Of a stretch of DNA of 64,000 nucleotides, positions 18,006 to 27,554 are shown in pieces. Source of the stretch: JBBQVS01 sp963792705 (GTDB lineage Bacteria; Chloroflexota; Ktedonobacteria; Ktedonobacterales; Ktedonobacteraceae). The position numbers and the translations under genes were made by a program. The DNA is taken from assembly GCA_963792705.1 (NCBI GenBank), contig CAWBXD010000007.1, positions 62,001 through 126,000 of the forward strand, in the 5' to 3' direction. Numbering within the stretch: the first letter of the stretch is position 1; each line of letters begins with the position of its first letter. A model generated the notes under the pieces. The model searched no databases. It worked only from the letters and a program-made list of their open reading frames with translations, and was not told the DNA's origin.

Positions 18006-19039
18006 TAGTGTCGCCAGTTGGGTTCATAACCTGTGGTCAATTGTCGTCCTTTATGACGCCACTTTGGTTCTTTGTTTAGAGTGGTGTTGGTGAATTTACG
18101 CAGATTGCGTATCACCGTTCCGTAAATGCCGACAGCAGTTGATGAGAACTTACCACCAGGAGGTTCGTCCATGAATGGCATGAACTTGTCGGGGAAGCCA
18201 GGCATGGTACAGCCGATGCAGATGCCACCAACATTCGGGCATCCACCAATACCAGCCATCCAGCCACGCTTAGGCACATTGCATTGCACCACCGGTCCCC
18301 AGCAACCAAGCTTTACAATACACTTTGGGGAACCATATTCGGTAGCGAAGTCGCCTTGCTCATAGTAGCCAGCACGGTCACAACCTTCGTGAACCGTCTT
18401 ACCAAAGAGCCACGTGGGGCGAAGTGCATCATCAAGCGGAATCATTGGGGCCATACCGGATGCTTGATAGAGCAGATAGAGCAATGTCTCCATAAAGTTA
18501 TCAGGTTGAACGGGACAGCCGGGAACACAGACAATCGGAAGCCCTGCCGATGTTTTCCAGTTTCAACCTAGATAATCAGGCAGACCCATTGCACCCGTCG
18601 GATTGCCCGCCATTGCATGAATACCACCATAGGTGGCACAGGTGGCAATAGCAACCACACCCCATGCTTTAGGAGCAAGACGGTCTATCCATTCATTTGT
18701 TGTGATTGGCTGATTCGTGGCGGGGTCGTTGCCAAGAGCAGCCCAGTAGCCCTCTGACTTGATCTTCTCGTTTGGTATAGAGCCTTCGACGACGAGCACA
18801 AACGGGTCTAGCTCTCCTCGTTCCGCTTTATACCACCAATCCATAAAGTTATCGTCAGTTTCATAAGCCAACACGGGATTGTGCAGAATAACCTTGGGCA
18901 ACCCCGGAATAGCCCCCAGGAGCACATCTTCGATACTGGGTTGGCTGGCCGCTGTGATAGAAATAGTATCTCCATCACAGCTAAGTCCTGCTGTCATCCA
19001 GATAACATGGACTTCATCAACACGGACGCTCGTCGCCAT
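18005..19039 (-). pseudogene. hhyS: [NiFe] hydrogenase small subunit, group 1h-like, interrupted by in-frame TGA
   Basis: Electron-transfer subunit with iron-sulfur clusters. Reading from ATG 19039 (GGAGGA five bases before) gives 344 residues, the normal length, with AGLSCDGDTI, the CATYGG cluster ligand region, VCVPGCPVQPDNFMETLL, and the C-terminal CDRAGYYEQGDFATEYGSPKC and GCPNVGGICIGCTMPGFPDKF motifs. One codon breaks it: TGA at 18563-18565, after MGLPDYLG. Relatives, as I recall them, have Trp there (DYLGWDW), so a single G-to-A change would explain it. Both halves are in the same frame. Either a nonsense mutation, a sequence error, or rare read-through. Confidence 0.85.
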
Positions 19040-19581
19040 GAAGTTCCTCCTACATGTAAAGCCTTCTTTGACAGTACACATCCCATGACGTATCGCTGTT
19101 TTCTCTAAAAATGTGGGGGAGGTGTTATTGTCTTTCTAGTGCTTTTTCCTTCGAGATTCCACAAAACAGCATCTATCGTAGAAGCTAGATTGCTTAAATG
19201 CAACTGTACCATAAATATGTTTCAAAAATGTTGTGCAATAAACGCGAAAAGTTTACAAAAATGTTGGAAAATGTTGTAAACGCGAAATGGTCCAATAATC
19301 CAAATGAAAGGTAAAATGAACACTTTTATAGGTCCTATTGATCTTTTACATATTACAATAAATGTAATAAAATCGGAAGCTGCAAATACGTTTTCATTAT
19401 TATATTCTAACAAATAATGTTTCTTAGGTACTTCGTATGAAATGTTGTAAAGAACGCTTGTAAACACACAGAATATATGTTACATATTATGCAATGATAA
19501 ACCACACAATATCAAAGTGGATTGTGATGCAACATTTCTCTATGAAAGAGATACGCTTGTCATAAGCGAGCAAGGATAGCT
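19040..19581. promoter_or_regulatory. AT-rich control region between hydrogenase and BTAD regulator genes
   Basis: A 540-base divergent spacer without a credible gene. It holds repeated TTGTAAA(C/G) words: an inverted pair GTTTACAA (19251-19258) and TTGTAAAC (19274-19281), and further copies at 19444-19451 and 19458-19465. The longer unit AATGTTGT...AAACGCGAAA occurs at about 19227-19248 and again at 19269-19287. These are candidate operators for hydrogenase control; the divergent BTAD regulator is one possible binder. Confidence 0.45.
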
Positions 19582-21804
19582 ATGGAGCATTTACGCATCT
19601 ATTTTTTTGGATCATTCCGTCTTTATCGTGATGGAGTGTTACTTACTTCAAAAGATTGGCAGATACGTCACGCTCGTCAACTCTTTAAACTCCTATTTAC
19701 AGAGCGTGGTCATACGGTGTCGGTAGATAAAGTAATTGATTTGTTGTGGCCTTATTCAGCAGAGCACGCACACAAAACGCTACGTAGTGCTATCAGCATT
19801 TTGAGGAATGTTCTTGAACCAACACGCGAACCACAAGCTCCCTCACGTTTTGTGCTAAGAGGAAGCACAGGCTATACGCTACACTTGCCAGAAGACAACA
19901 GTGTGTGGATAGATACACTTGAATTTGAACGCTTGCTGAATGGAGCAAGTGTAGGCAATGATAGTCCCAAGCGACGGAGAATTTTAGAATTTGCATTACA
20001 ACTCTATACTGGCGATTATCTTGCGGAAGATGAGCAGGAAAGTTGGGCTATTACTGAACGTACCCGACTACGTGAACGGTACTTTACTTATGTGCTTGCT
20101 CTTATGGAGTCACAGCGTAAACTTGGGCTGTATAATGATGCAATACTTGTTGGACGCAGAGCACTCAACATTGACGTATGCCGCGAACAACTCTACCCTC
20201 TTATCATGTACTGCCAAGCTACATTAGGCGATACCGTTGGTGCGCTTCAAACGTTTGAGCAGTGTCGGCAAGAGTTACACAATCGGTTGGGTATCGATCC
20301 TTCTCCACATACGCTTAAACTGCACACGGAACTTTTACAAGGAGAGTTCCGTACCAAGTATACAAAATCTTTGCATGCCGTTGTCAAACAAAATGCACGT
20401 CTACCACACACCGATCCACTCATTCCTGCTTTACGCCCCACTCAATCCGTAGACGAACCAGAATGCACTTCACAGGAACAATTGCAGGTAGTACATAAAG
20501 AACAGTTAACATGGCTTACACACCAGTTACAAGACCTCAAGGAGGCGCAGCAACAATCTGCGCGTATTGTTGCCTTAGCAGGTGAGATGGGAGTGGGCAA
20601 AAGCTTTCTCTTGCACAATATCTTTCATGTCGCTCAAACACTACAGATAAAACCTCTTCACATAGTATGTATGGAGATGGAACAACACATTGCATTTGCT
20701 CCGCTCATCGCGGTGACAAAGATATGGATGAGCAAACTTAGTAACGACGCGTTAAACACCTTACCACGTCCCATACTTGCGACACTTGCACACCTGCTTC
20801 CTGAATTACCGACACGTATACCTACACTTGTGCCTACCTTATTTCTTTGTCCACAACAAATTCAGGATGCCTTCACCGCAGCGTTTGTTGATTTGCTGAC
20901 TATATTATGTAACCAACGGCCATTGTTGGTATTAGTGGACGATGTGCAATGGGCCGATAAAGCGTCACTTGATGTCCTTCACCGAATAGCTCAGTCATCC
21001 ATTACAGCAGAAGGTGCTGAACTACATCGCGCATTGCTTATAGTTCTTGCGTATCGTCCTGAAGAACTGATAGACAATATGGTTCTTAACACAATGCTCC
21101 TCTCGCTTGGCAGGAACGACTCCTTTTATACGCTTCATCTGTCGCGTTTTAGCCCTTGTGAGGTTGAAGCATATGTACACACTCATGATACTGTTCATGT
21201 TCTTTCACCTGAACAGATACACGAAGAGACACAAGGTAACGCGCTCTTTCTCACGGAAGCTGTACATATACTGCTGGAGCAGAAAGAGCACTACCTACTT
21301 GAGCAAAAGCTACACAAGAACAATCTCGTCAAGAACGCACTACTACGTTCACAACGTATACGCGACGGAGTGCTTGCACGAATTGCTCGCCTCCCACAGC
21401 GGGCCGTTGAATTATTAGAATATGCTTCTGTTATCGGGCGTCCGTTCCCCCCCTCATTGCTTAGCCCGAACCTTTCGGTGGAAGATTACAAGGCGTTAGA
21501 TGTCCTGCTGGCACGACGGTTTTTGTTTGAAACTGATGGAGACAATCACGAGGTGTATCTCGCTTTTGTATATGAAATTGTTGCACACATAGTCTATACC
21601 AATTGCTCAGCCATAAAGCGTTCGTTGTTGCACCGCTCTGTAGCGGAGCAGTTGGCAGGCTATTATGCAAACACGCTGTATACGCATGCCACAGAGATAG
21701 CGGCACACTATCGTCACGCTGGGCCACAGTATCAGACACAAGCTCTGCACTACGAAGTCCAGGTACAAAGCTGTTTAGAGGATGCGACTAGCAAAATACG
21801 GTAG
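19582..21804 (+). CDS. BTAD-containing transcriptional regulator with AAA ATPase domain (AfsR/SARP-like)
   Basis: 740 residues. Residues 1-95 form an OmpR-type winged helix (LRIYFFGSFRLYRDG ... LLFTERGHTVSVDKVIDLLWP), about 100-255 are the bacterial transcriptional activation domain with TPR-like helices, and about 290-500 a STAND/AAA_16-type ATPase with Walker A GEMGVGKS (near residue 332) and Walker B LLVLVDDVQWAD (near 450). The remainder is helical; the long C-terminal TPR array of many relatives is absent. It probably responds to an unknown signal and activates neighbours. It is divergent from the hydrogenase genes and lies 80 bases before the REC-FHA-ABC gene. Confidence 0.88.
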   Translation: MEHLRIYFFGSFRLYRDGVLLTSKDWQIRHARQLFKLLFTERGHTVSVDKVIDLLWPYSAEHAHKTLRSAISILRNVLEPTREPQAPSRFVLRGSTGYTLHLPEDNSVWIDTLEFERLLNGASVGNDSPKRRRILEFALQLYTGDYLAEDEQESWAITERTRLRERYFTYVLALMESQRKLGLYNDAILVGRRALNIDVCREQLYPLIMYCQATLGDTVGALQTFEQCRQELHNRLGIDPSPHTLKLHTELLQGEFRTKYTKSLHAVVKQNARLPHTDPLIPALRPTQSVDEPECTSQEQLQVVHKEQLTWLTHQLQDLKEAQQQSARIVALAGEMGVGKSFLLHNIFHVAQTLQIKPLHIVCMEMEQHIAFAPLIAVTKIWMSKLSNDALNTLPRPILATLAHLLPELPTRIPTLVPTLFLCPQQIQDAFTAAFVDLLTILCNQRPLLVLVDDVQWADKASLDVLHRIAQSSITAEGAELHRALLIVLAYRPEELIDNMVLNTMLLSLGRNDSFYTLHLSRFSPCEVEAYVHTHDTVHVLSPEQIHEETQGNALFLTEAVHILLEQKEHYLLEQKLHKNNLVKNALLRSQRIRDGVLARIARLPQRAVELLEYASVIGRPFPPSLLSPNLSVEDYKALDVLLARRFLFETDGDNHEVYLAFVYEIVAHIVYTNCSAIKRSLLHRSVAEQLAGYYANTLYTHATEIAAHYRHAGPQYQTQALHYEVQVQSCLEDATSKIR

Positions 21805-21884
21805 GAAGTGTTGGCTATAAAGAGATTGATGTGGTATGTTCACCTTGCGGATGCAACGAATCTGGAAAGGGAGTTCCCACATAT

Positions 21885-24800
21885 ATGGCCGACAAGATTT
21901 CACTTTTGCTTGTTGACGACCACGCGATTGTGCGGCAAGGGATACGCGCATTTTTAGAGTTACAAGAAGATATGACGGTGCTTGGCGACGTAGGTTCCGG
22001 TGAGGACGCAGTATCTTTAGCAGCAGAACATATGCCGGATGTGGTGCTTATGGATCTCGTTATGCCCGGTATTGGGGGCATAGAGGCCACGCGGCAGGTC
22101 AAGCAAGTAAGTCTACATTCACAAGTTATCGTGCTCACCTCCTATTATGAAGATGAATATATTTTTCCCGCGTTAGGTGCTGGTGCGCTTTCATATATTC
22201 TAAAAGATATTGGTTCTAACGAATTAGCGGACACGATACGCAAGGCGACACACGGCGAGTCTGTGTTGCACCCACGTGTGGCTGCGCGTGTGGTACAAGA
22301 GCTTCGAGGTAGCCTGAATGTGGTGGACGAGCAACCAGGTTTTGGCATCATCAAGTTCCTTTCAGGTTCTCAAAAAAATAAGAGTATTCACGTCAATAAA
22401 CTTATCACAACAGTTGGCAGCGTCTCTGGTAACGACATTGTTCTTGAGGACTCATCTGTGTCAGAATATCACGCTCGTATCCTACACAGTAGTGGTTCAT
22501 GGCACATCGAAACGGTAAGTCATGATGACACGCTAGACGTGAATAAGCGCATTGTACAGCAGGCAGTGATTCACGATTATGACATTGTTGGCATTGGAAC
22601 AGAGACCGCATTCATCTTTCTTCTTAGCCCCTCAGCACAGGCATTGAGCAGTTCTATCTCACGCAACACACAACCTCTTATAGAGGAGCAAGCACCTGCG
22701 CCTTCTGAAACCGTAACGCTATCTGAGAGCAAGCCACTAACATCTGATCAATTCTCACCATCGCAACAGAGTGGCCTTCTACACAAAGCTTTACCACAGA
22801 AGCGTATAAAGACAGCAACTCTTCCCTCGCTACATTCACATCTATCACAAGAGAATAACGATGCCAGGGTGAAAGAACAAGAAGGTCTTGAAGGCACATT
22901 TGTAACACCAATCTCGGAAATGGGAATGCCATTTCTTGAAATCAGCAGCAATACACAACAAGAAAGAACAATATATCCACTTATCAGACATGAGATAAAT
23001 ATAGGGCGCGACCCATCGAATGAAGTTGTTCTTGACGAGAGCTACGTTTCCAGTTTTCATGCACAAATTGTGTTTGAGGAGAATCAGTTTGTCTTTGTGC
23101 ATCCGCATCCTTCACGCTCACGAACTCAAAATGGTGTGCTGTACCGAGGTCGTCAGATAGCAGGCGATGAAGTGTTTCGCAAGCCATTGATGCGTGGGGA
23201 TATTTTCCGCATTGGGGATAGCGAAAGTGGTACGTTCGTCTCTCTCATCTATAACGATGGTAGTGGAACCTCTCAAGAGATGCTTCCCGAAATTCGTCCT
23301 GTTCCATTGAGAACTTCCGAAATTACTATTGGACGCCATACAGATAATATGATTGTCCTGAATCATCCGCAGGTATCTAGTCACCATGCTCGTCTCATAC
23401 AGGAGGAAGGAACATACCGCATCGTCGATTTGAAGAGCACCAACCACGTCTATGTCAATGGTTGGCTTGTTACAAGCCAACTTCTTGAACGCGATGATGA
23501 AATACACATTGGTCCATATAGATTAACCTATACTGGAACCGAGTTGACACAACATGACGAAAGTAATGGTATCAACGTTAACGCACTTCATCTCAAAAAG
23601 GTGGGGAACAATAAGACCGTACTGCTCAATGACATCTCTCTTTTTATTCCAGCACGAAAATTTGTAGCTCTGGTTGGTGGCTCTGGAGCAGGAAAATCGA
23701 CGCTCATGGATGCACTGAACGGCCTTCGACCTGCCCAGGAAGGGAAAGTTTTCTATAACGATCAGGATTACTATCACAACCTTGCTGTCTTTAGCAGGCA
23801 ATTAGGCTATGTGCCACAAGATGATATTGTGCATCGGGATTTAACCGTGCAGCGTGCTCTCTACTATGCCGCGCGAATGCGTCTGCCAGAGGACTTTACA
23901 AATGAGCAGATCGAGCAACGTATCGACGAAGTGCTCGACGATGTAGATATGAAAGAGCGTCGCCATCTGCAAATCAGCAAATTGTCTGGCGGACAAAGGA
24001 AACGCGTCTCTATCGCTCTGGAACTACTGAGCAAACCCAATATTTTCTTTCTTGATGAGCCAACCTCAGGGCTTGACCCAGGACTGGATCGCAAGATGAT
24101 GTTTCTTTTGCGTAAACTGGCCGACAAGGGACATACTATTATCCTGGTTACTCACGCTACCAACAATATCAATACGTGCGATTATGTTTGCTTTCTTGCT
24201 CAAGGCGGACGCCTTGCCTACTTTGGACCACCCAACGAAACACGAACATACTTCGGTAAATCCGATTTCGCCGAGATCTATGCTATTCTGGAACCAACTC
24301 ATGAGAATCCTAAAGCTCCTGAAGAGGCGGAGACACGCTTCAAAGCATCGGCGGATTATCAGAGTTATGTTGCTGAAGCTTTCGAGGAGGAACCTTCCAA
24401 GCAGATGCTTCAACAGCCTAAGAAACGTAAAAACGCGAAGCGTAGCAACCCCTGGAAGCAGTTCCTGCTCCTATCCTTGCGCTACCTGGAACTCCTCAAA
24501 AACGATCCAGGCAATCTGATCATTCTACTCTTACAAGCGCCTGTTGTTGCGTTACTTCTCCTCCTGCTTGTGAAGTATGAGGTTGGAACAAATATATTTA
24601 ACGCCACCACTATTACAAAGTGTCCAACTGCGGCAACCATTCTCACCACCACGGGTATACCTGTTATTCCGGGTCCTGCTAATCCAGTAGTGTCAATTAC
24701 CTGCAATCGCGTCACCGATTTTTTTAAGAACAACGTAGGAGGACAAGCATACGTTGCGAAACGAGGGGGTGAAAGTGCGGCGTTACAGGATTTCATTGCC

Positions 24801-25493
24801 ATAGGTTCAGGCGGCGATGCTCAAAAGGTCCTGTTTATCATGGCATTTACGGCTGTGCTTTTCGGTGCTGTAAACGCGGCACGAGAAATAGTCAAGGAGG
24901 AGGCCGTTTATCGACGTGAACGAGCGGTGAATCTGGGTATTCTTCCGTACATGTTTTCAAAAATTCTTGTGCTCGCTCTACTATGTCTTTTACAGACGGC
25001 AATGCTTGTGCTCATTGTAAACATTGTTGTACCTTTCCAACAAGGCATCTTTTTGCCTGCGCTACTTGAGGTGTATATCACTATGGCTCTCACCGCACTC
25101 GCAGGTCTCATGGTGGGGTTGACGGTCTCGGCTATTGCCCCTAACACCGACCGGGCCATGAGCTTCATTCCAATTATCCTCATCCCACAAGTGATCTTTT
25201 CTGGCACCGTCTTTGCTTTTAAGGATTGGTTTACTCAATTGTTATCGCTGCTCTTTGTATCACGCTGGTCGATGGCTGCACTCGGTTCATCAATCGGCTT
25301 ACACAGCGATAAGATAGGCGGCGATAAAATTTTTGGCGATAACTATATCTATCACGGTGTCCTCTTCTCGACCTACAACCACGCCAACGCGATGAACTAT
25401 TTACTGCTTATGTGGAGTGCATTAGCCGTAATAATTGTGCTTTTCGCCTGTATCATTGGAGTGTTTCTGAAAAGAAAAGATATCAGAGTATAG
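21885..25493 (+). CDS. Response regulator-triple FHA-ABCG transporter fusion
   Basis: 1202 residues joining modules normally apart. Residues 1-125: NarL-type receiver with Asp11/Asp12, phosphoacceptor Asp57 (VVLMDLVMPG), a Thr (VLTSY) and Lys (YILKD), but no DNA-binding domain. Then three FHA domains (about 150-250, 365-460 and 465-550); the last two carry GRD/GRH plus SxxHA motifs for phosphothreonine binding. Next an ABC ATPase: Walker A GGSGAGKST (about 600), signature LSGGQRKRV (about 700), Walker B FFLDEPTSGLD. The C-terminal third is an ABC2-type membrane domain with six or so helices, like eukaryotic-type ABCG half-transporters. I infer an exporter gated by phosphorylation. ATG 21885 starts the receiver; a GTG 18 codons earlier is in frame but adds no conserved sequence. 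Confidence 0.88.
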   Translation: MADKISLLLVDDHAIVRQGIRAFLELQEDMTVLGDVGSGEDAVSLAAEHMPDVVLMDLVMPGIGGIEATRQVKQVSLHSQVIVLTSYYEDEYIFPALGAGALSYILKDIGSNELADTIRKATHGESVLHPRVAARVVQELRGSLNVVDEQPGFGIIKFLSGSQKNKSIHVNKLITTVGSVSGNDIVLEDSSVSEYHARILHSSGSWHIETVSHDDTLDVNKRIVQQAVIHDYDIVGIGTETAFIFLLSPSAQALSSSISRNTQPLIEEQAPAPSETVTLSESKPLTSDQFSPSQQSGLLHKALPQKRIKTATLPSLHSHLSQENNDARVKEQEGLEGTFVTPISEMGMPFLEISSNTQQERTIYPLIRHEINIGRDPSNEVVLDESYVSSFHAQIVFEENQFVFVHPHPSRSRTQNGVLYRGRQIAGDEVFRKPLMRGDIFRIGDSESGTFVSLIYNDGSGTSQEMLPEIRPVPLRTSEITIGRHTDNMIVLNHPQVSSHHARLIQEEGTYRIVDLKSTNHVYVNGWLVTSQLLERDDEIHIGPYRLTYTGTELTQHDESNGINVNALHLKKVGNNKTVLLNDISLFIPARKFVALVGGSGAGKSTLMDALNGLRPAQEGKVFYNDQDYYHNLAVFSRQLGYVPQDDIVHRDLTVQRALYYAARMRLPEDFTNEQIEQRIDEVLDDVDMKERRHLQISKLSGGQRKRVSIALELLSKPNIFFLDEPTSGLDPGLDRKMMFLLRKLADKGHTIILVTHATNNINTCDYVCFLAQGGRLAYFGPPNETRTYFGKSDFAEIYAILEPTHENPKAPEEAETRFKASADYQSYVAEAFEEEPSKQMLQQPKKRKNAKRSNPWKQFLLLSLRYLELLKNDPGNLIILLLQAPVVALLLLLLVKYEVGTNIFNATTITKCPTAATILTTTGIPVIPGPANPVVSITCNRVTDFFKNNVGGQAYVAKRGGESAALQDFIAIGSGGDAQKVLFIMAFTAVLFGAVNAAREIVKEEAVYRRERAVNLGILPYMFSKILVLALLCLLQTAMLVLIVNIVVPFQQGIFLPALLEVYITMALTALAGLMVGLTVSAIAPNTDRAMSFIPIILIPQVIFSGTVFAFKDWFTQLLSLLFVSRWSMAALGSSIGLHSDKIGGDKIFGDNYIYHGVLFSTYNHANAMNYLLLMWSALAVIIVLFACIIGVFLKRKDIRV

Positions 25494-25646
25494 AGGTTCG
25501 TTGTGAACAAGCCTACAAAGGAGTATTTCCCTCAACGAGATGACCTCCTGTTGCGTGATACACTAGAGACGGTTAACATCGAATGTACTCTACTACTCAT
25601 CTGTAATCCTTGATACATCAATCTGCCAACCTAGATGTGATGAATT

Positions 25647-25798
25647 CGTAGGGACCACATTGATGGCGTCCTCTGCACGAGCGAAGTAATGTGCAGTCTT
25701 CATCTTGCACCAATTCTTGAGCGAGATCACGTAAGAAATATTGCGGATGCAACTCGCCCAATGAATTGGGCGTGGACGCCATCAATGTGGTCCCTACG
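25647..25798. repeat. Palindromic element, family B, copy 3, upstream of pgi
   Basis: Perfect 25-bp arms (25647-25671 and 25774-25798) beginning CGTAGGGACCACATTGATGG. Weaker inverted similarity extends outward to about 25629 (CTGCCAACC) and 25823 (AGATTGGCAG), making an element of roughly 195-200 bases. The centre contains GCCCAATGAATTGGGC, a palindrome shared with other copies. It fills most of the pgi upstream region, leaving the ribosome site 15 bases beyond the outer end. Confidence 0.85.
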
Positions 25799-25851
25799 AA
25801 AACCGACAATTGAAGATTGGCAGACCACCACCATTAAAAGGAGCATTATAC

Positions 25852-27489
25852 ATGGCTATCGACACAACCGCGCTAACACAGCGCACAACATGGAAAGCGT
25901 TGGAAGACCATTTTCAGCAGGTACGCGATATTCATCTTCGCACACTTTTTGCTGATGATCCTAAGCGTGGCGAGCGTTTTACGCTTGAGGCTGAAGGAGT
26001 CTATTTAGACTACTCGAAGAACCGTATCACCGACGAAACACTTCAACTTTTGCTTGCACTCGCAGAATCGTCTGGTTTGCGAGAGCACATCGACGCGATG
26101 TTCAAGGGTGAGAAGATAAACGTTACCGAGAACCGCGCGGTACTGCACGTCGCATTACGTGCGCCCAAAGACGAAACGATCATGGTTGATGGCGAGAACG
26201 TTGTACCCACAGTGCATGCAGTGCTCGACAAAATGGCAAGCTTCGCAAATCGCATTCGCAGTGGCGAATGGAAGGGCTATACGGGCAAACGTATTCGCAA
26301 TATCATTAACATCGGCATCGGTGGTTCAGACCTCGGCCCACATATGGCCTATGCCGCGTTGCGCTACTATAGCGACCGCGATATCACAGCACGCTTTGTC
26401 TCGAATGTCGATGGCACAGATTTCGCGGAAGCGACACATGACCTCGATCCCGCCGAGACGCTGTTCGTCGTATCGTCAAAAACGTTTACCACACTGGAAA
26501 CTCTAACCAACGCTCGTTCTGCACGTGACTGGTGTGTTCGAGCATTGGGAAGTGAGGACGCGGTTGCCAAACACTTCGTTGCGGTTTCGACCAACACAAA
26601 GGAGGTCGCCAAGTTTGGCATCAATACCGCGAACATGTTCGAGTTCTGGGATTGGGTTGGTGGACGCTATTCTTATGATTCAGCAATTGGCCTCTCGCTC
26701 ATGGTTGCGATTGGACCAGAACAATTCGGCGAAATGCTTGCAGGCTTTCATGCAATGGATGAGCATTTCCGTACAGCACCGTTCGAGCGCAACTTACCCG
26801 TCCTGTTGGGACTAATTGGCATATGGTACAACAATTTCTTTGGGGCGCAAACGGTAGCGGTTCTGCCCTATGACCAGTACCTTGAGTACCTGAGTTCTTA
26901 CCTGCAACAGCTCGACATGGAGAGCGATGGCAAACATGTTGATCTGGACGGAAAAACGGTTAACTATCAGACTGGCCCTATCATCTGGGGACAACCCGGC
27001 ACGAATGGACAGCACGCGTTCTATCAGCTTATCCACCAGGGCACAAAGCTTATCCCATGCGATTTCATTGGCTTTGAGCATTCTCTGAACAACCTGCCCC
27101 CGCATCACGATCTGTTAATGGCGAACTTTTTCGCGCAGACCGAAGCCCTTGCTTTTGGCAAAACGGCGGAGGAAGTCGCGGCAGATGGTGTCGCACCCGC
27201 TCAAGTGCCACATCGTACCTTTGAAGGCAACCATCCAACCAACACTATTCTTGCTGAACGGCTTACGCCTGAGTTGTTGGGCAAACTTGTTGCGCTTTAT
27301 GAGCACAAAGTCTTTACGCAAGGAACCATCTGGCACATCAACTCATTTGACCAATGGGGTGTTGAGCTTGGTAAGGTGCTTGCCACACGCATCATTCCCG
27401 AATTGCAAAATGCCGAGGAGCCAAAGCTCACTCACGACAGTTCAACTAATGCCTTGATTAATCGCTACCGCAGGGCGAATAATCGCTAG
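25852..27489 (+). CDS. pgi: Glucose-6-phosphate isomerase
   Basis: Interconverts glucose 6-phosphate and fructose 6-phosphate in glycolysis and gluconeogenesis. The 545-residue protein has NIGIGGSDLGP for phosphate binding, the first family signature region with SSKTFTTLET, GGRYSYDSAIGLS, the catalytic Glu region QLDMESDGK and the C-terminal QGTIWHINSFDQWGVELGK signature. AAGGAG lies 8 bases before ATG 25852. It stands alone, between a palindromic element and a hairpin. Confidence 0.98.
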   Translation: MAIDTTALTQRTTWKALEDHFQQVRDIHLRTLFADDPKRGERFTLEAEGVYLDYSKNRITDETLQLLLALAESSGLREHIDAMFKGEKINVTENRAVLHVALRAPKDETIMVDGENVVPTVHAVLDKMASFANRIRSGEWKGYTGKRIRNIINIGIGGSDLGPHMAYAALRYYSDRDITARFVSNVDGTDFAEATHDLDPAETLFVVSSKTFTTLETLTNARSARDWCVRALGSEDAVAKHFVAVSTNTKEVAKFGINTANMFEFWDWVGGRYSYDSAIGLSLMVAIGPEQFGEMLAGFHAMDEHFRTAPFERNLPVLLGLIGIWYNNFFGAQTVAVLPYDQYLEYLSSYLQQLDMESDGKHVDLDGKTVNYQTGPIIWGQPGTNGQHAFYQLIHQGTKLIPCDFIGFEHSLNNLPPHHDLLMANFFAQTEALAFGKTAEEVAADGVAPAQVPHRTFEGNHPTNTILAERLTPELLGKLVALYEHKVFTQGTIWHINSFDQWGVELGKVLATRIIPELQNAEEPKLTHDSSTNALINRYRRANNR

Positions 27490-27497
27490 TAGCATGT

Positions 27498-27554
27498 AAA
27501 TAAAGTTGTAGGCGTGTGGCAAACGATGTTTGCCACACGCCTACAACTTTATTT
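27498..27554. terminator. Perfect 27-bp hairpin between convergent pgi and esterase genes
   Basis: Arms 27498-27524 and 27528-27554, starting AAATAAAGTTGTAGGCGTGT, loop of three bases. The stop codon of the esterase gene lies inside the right arm. Read rightwards the arm ends ACTTTATTT; a plausible bidirectional terminator. Confidence 0.75.

Noticed and set aside
18563..18565. TGA in the hydrogenase small subunit as a selenocysteine codon
   Set aside because: Relatives have Trp, not Cys, at the position, and no stem-loop of SECIS type is evident just after it. A nonsense change or sequence error is simpler.
19222..19467. Leftward 81-codon open frame in the hydrogenase/BTAD spacer
   Set aside because: AT-rich, no ribosome site, no recognisable motif, and it spans the repeated TTGTAAAC sites.
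21831..21884. GTG start for the REC-FHA-ABC gene, 18 codons earlier
   Set aside because: The added residues are not part of a receiver fold, and the canonical receiver start is at ATG 21885.
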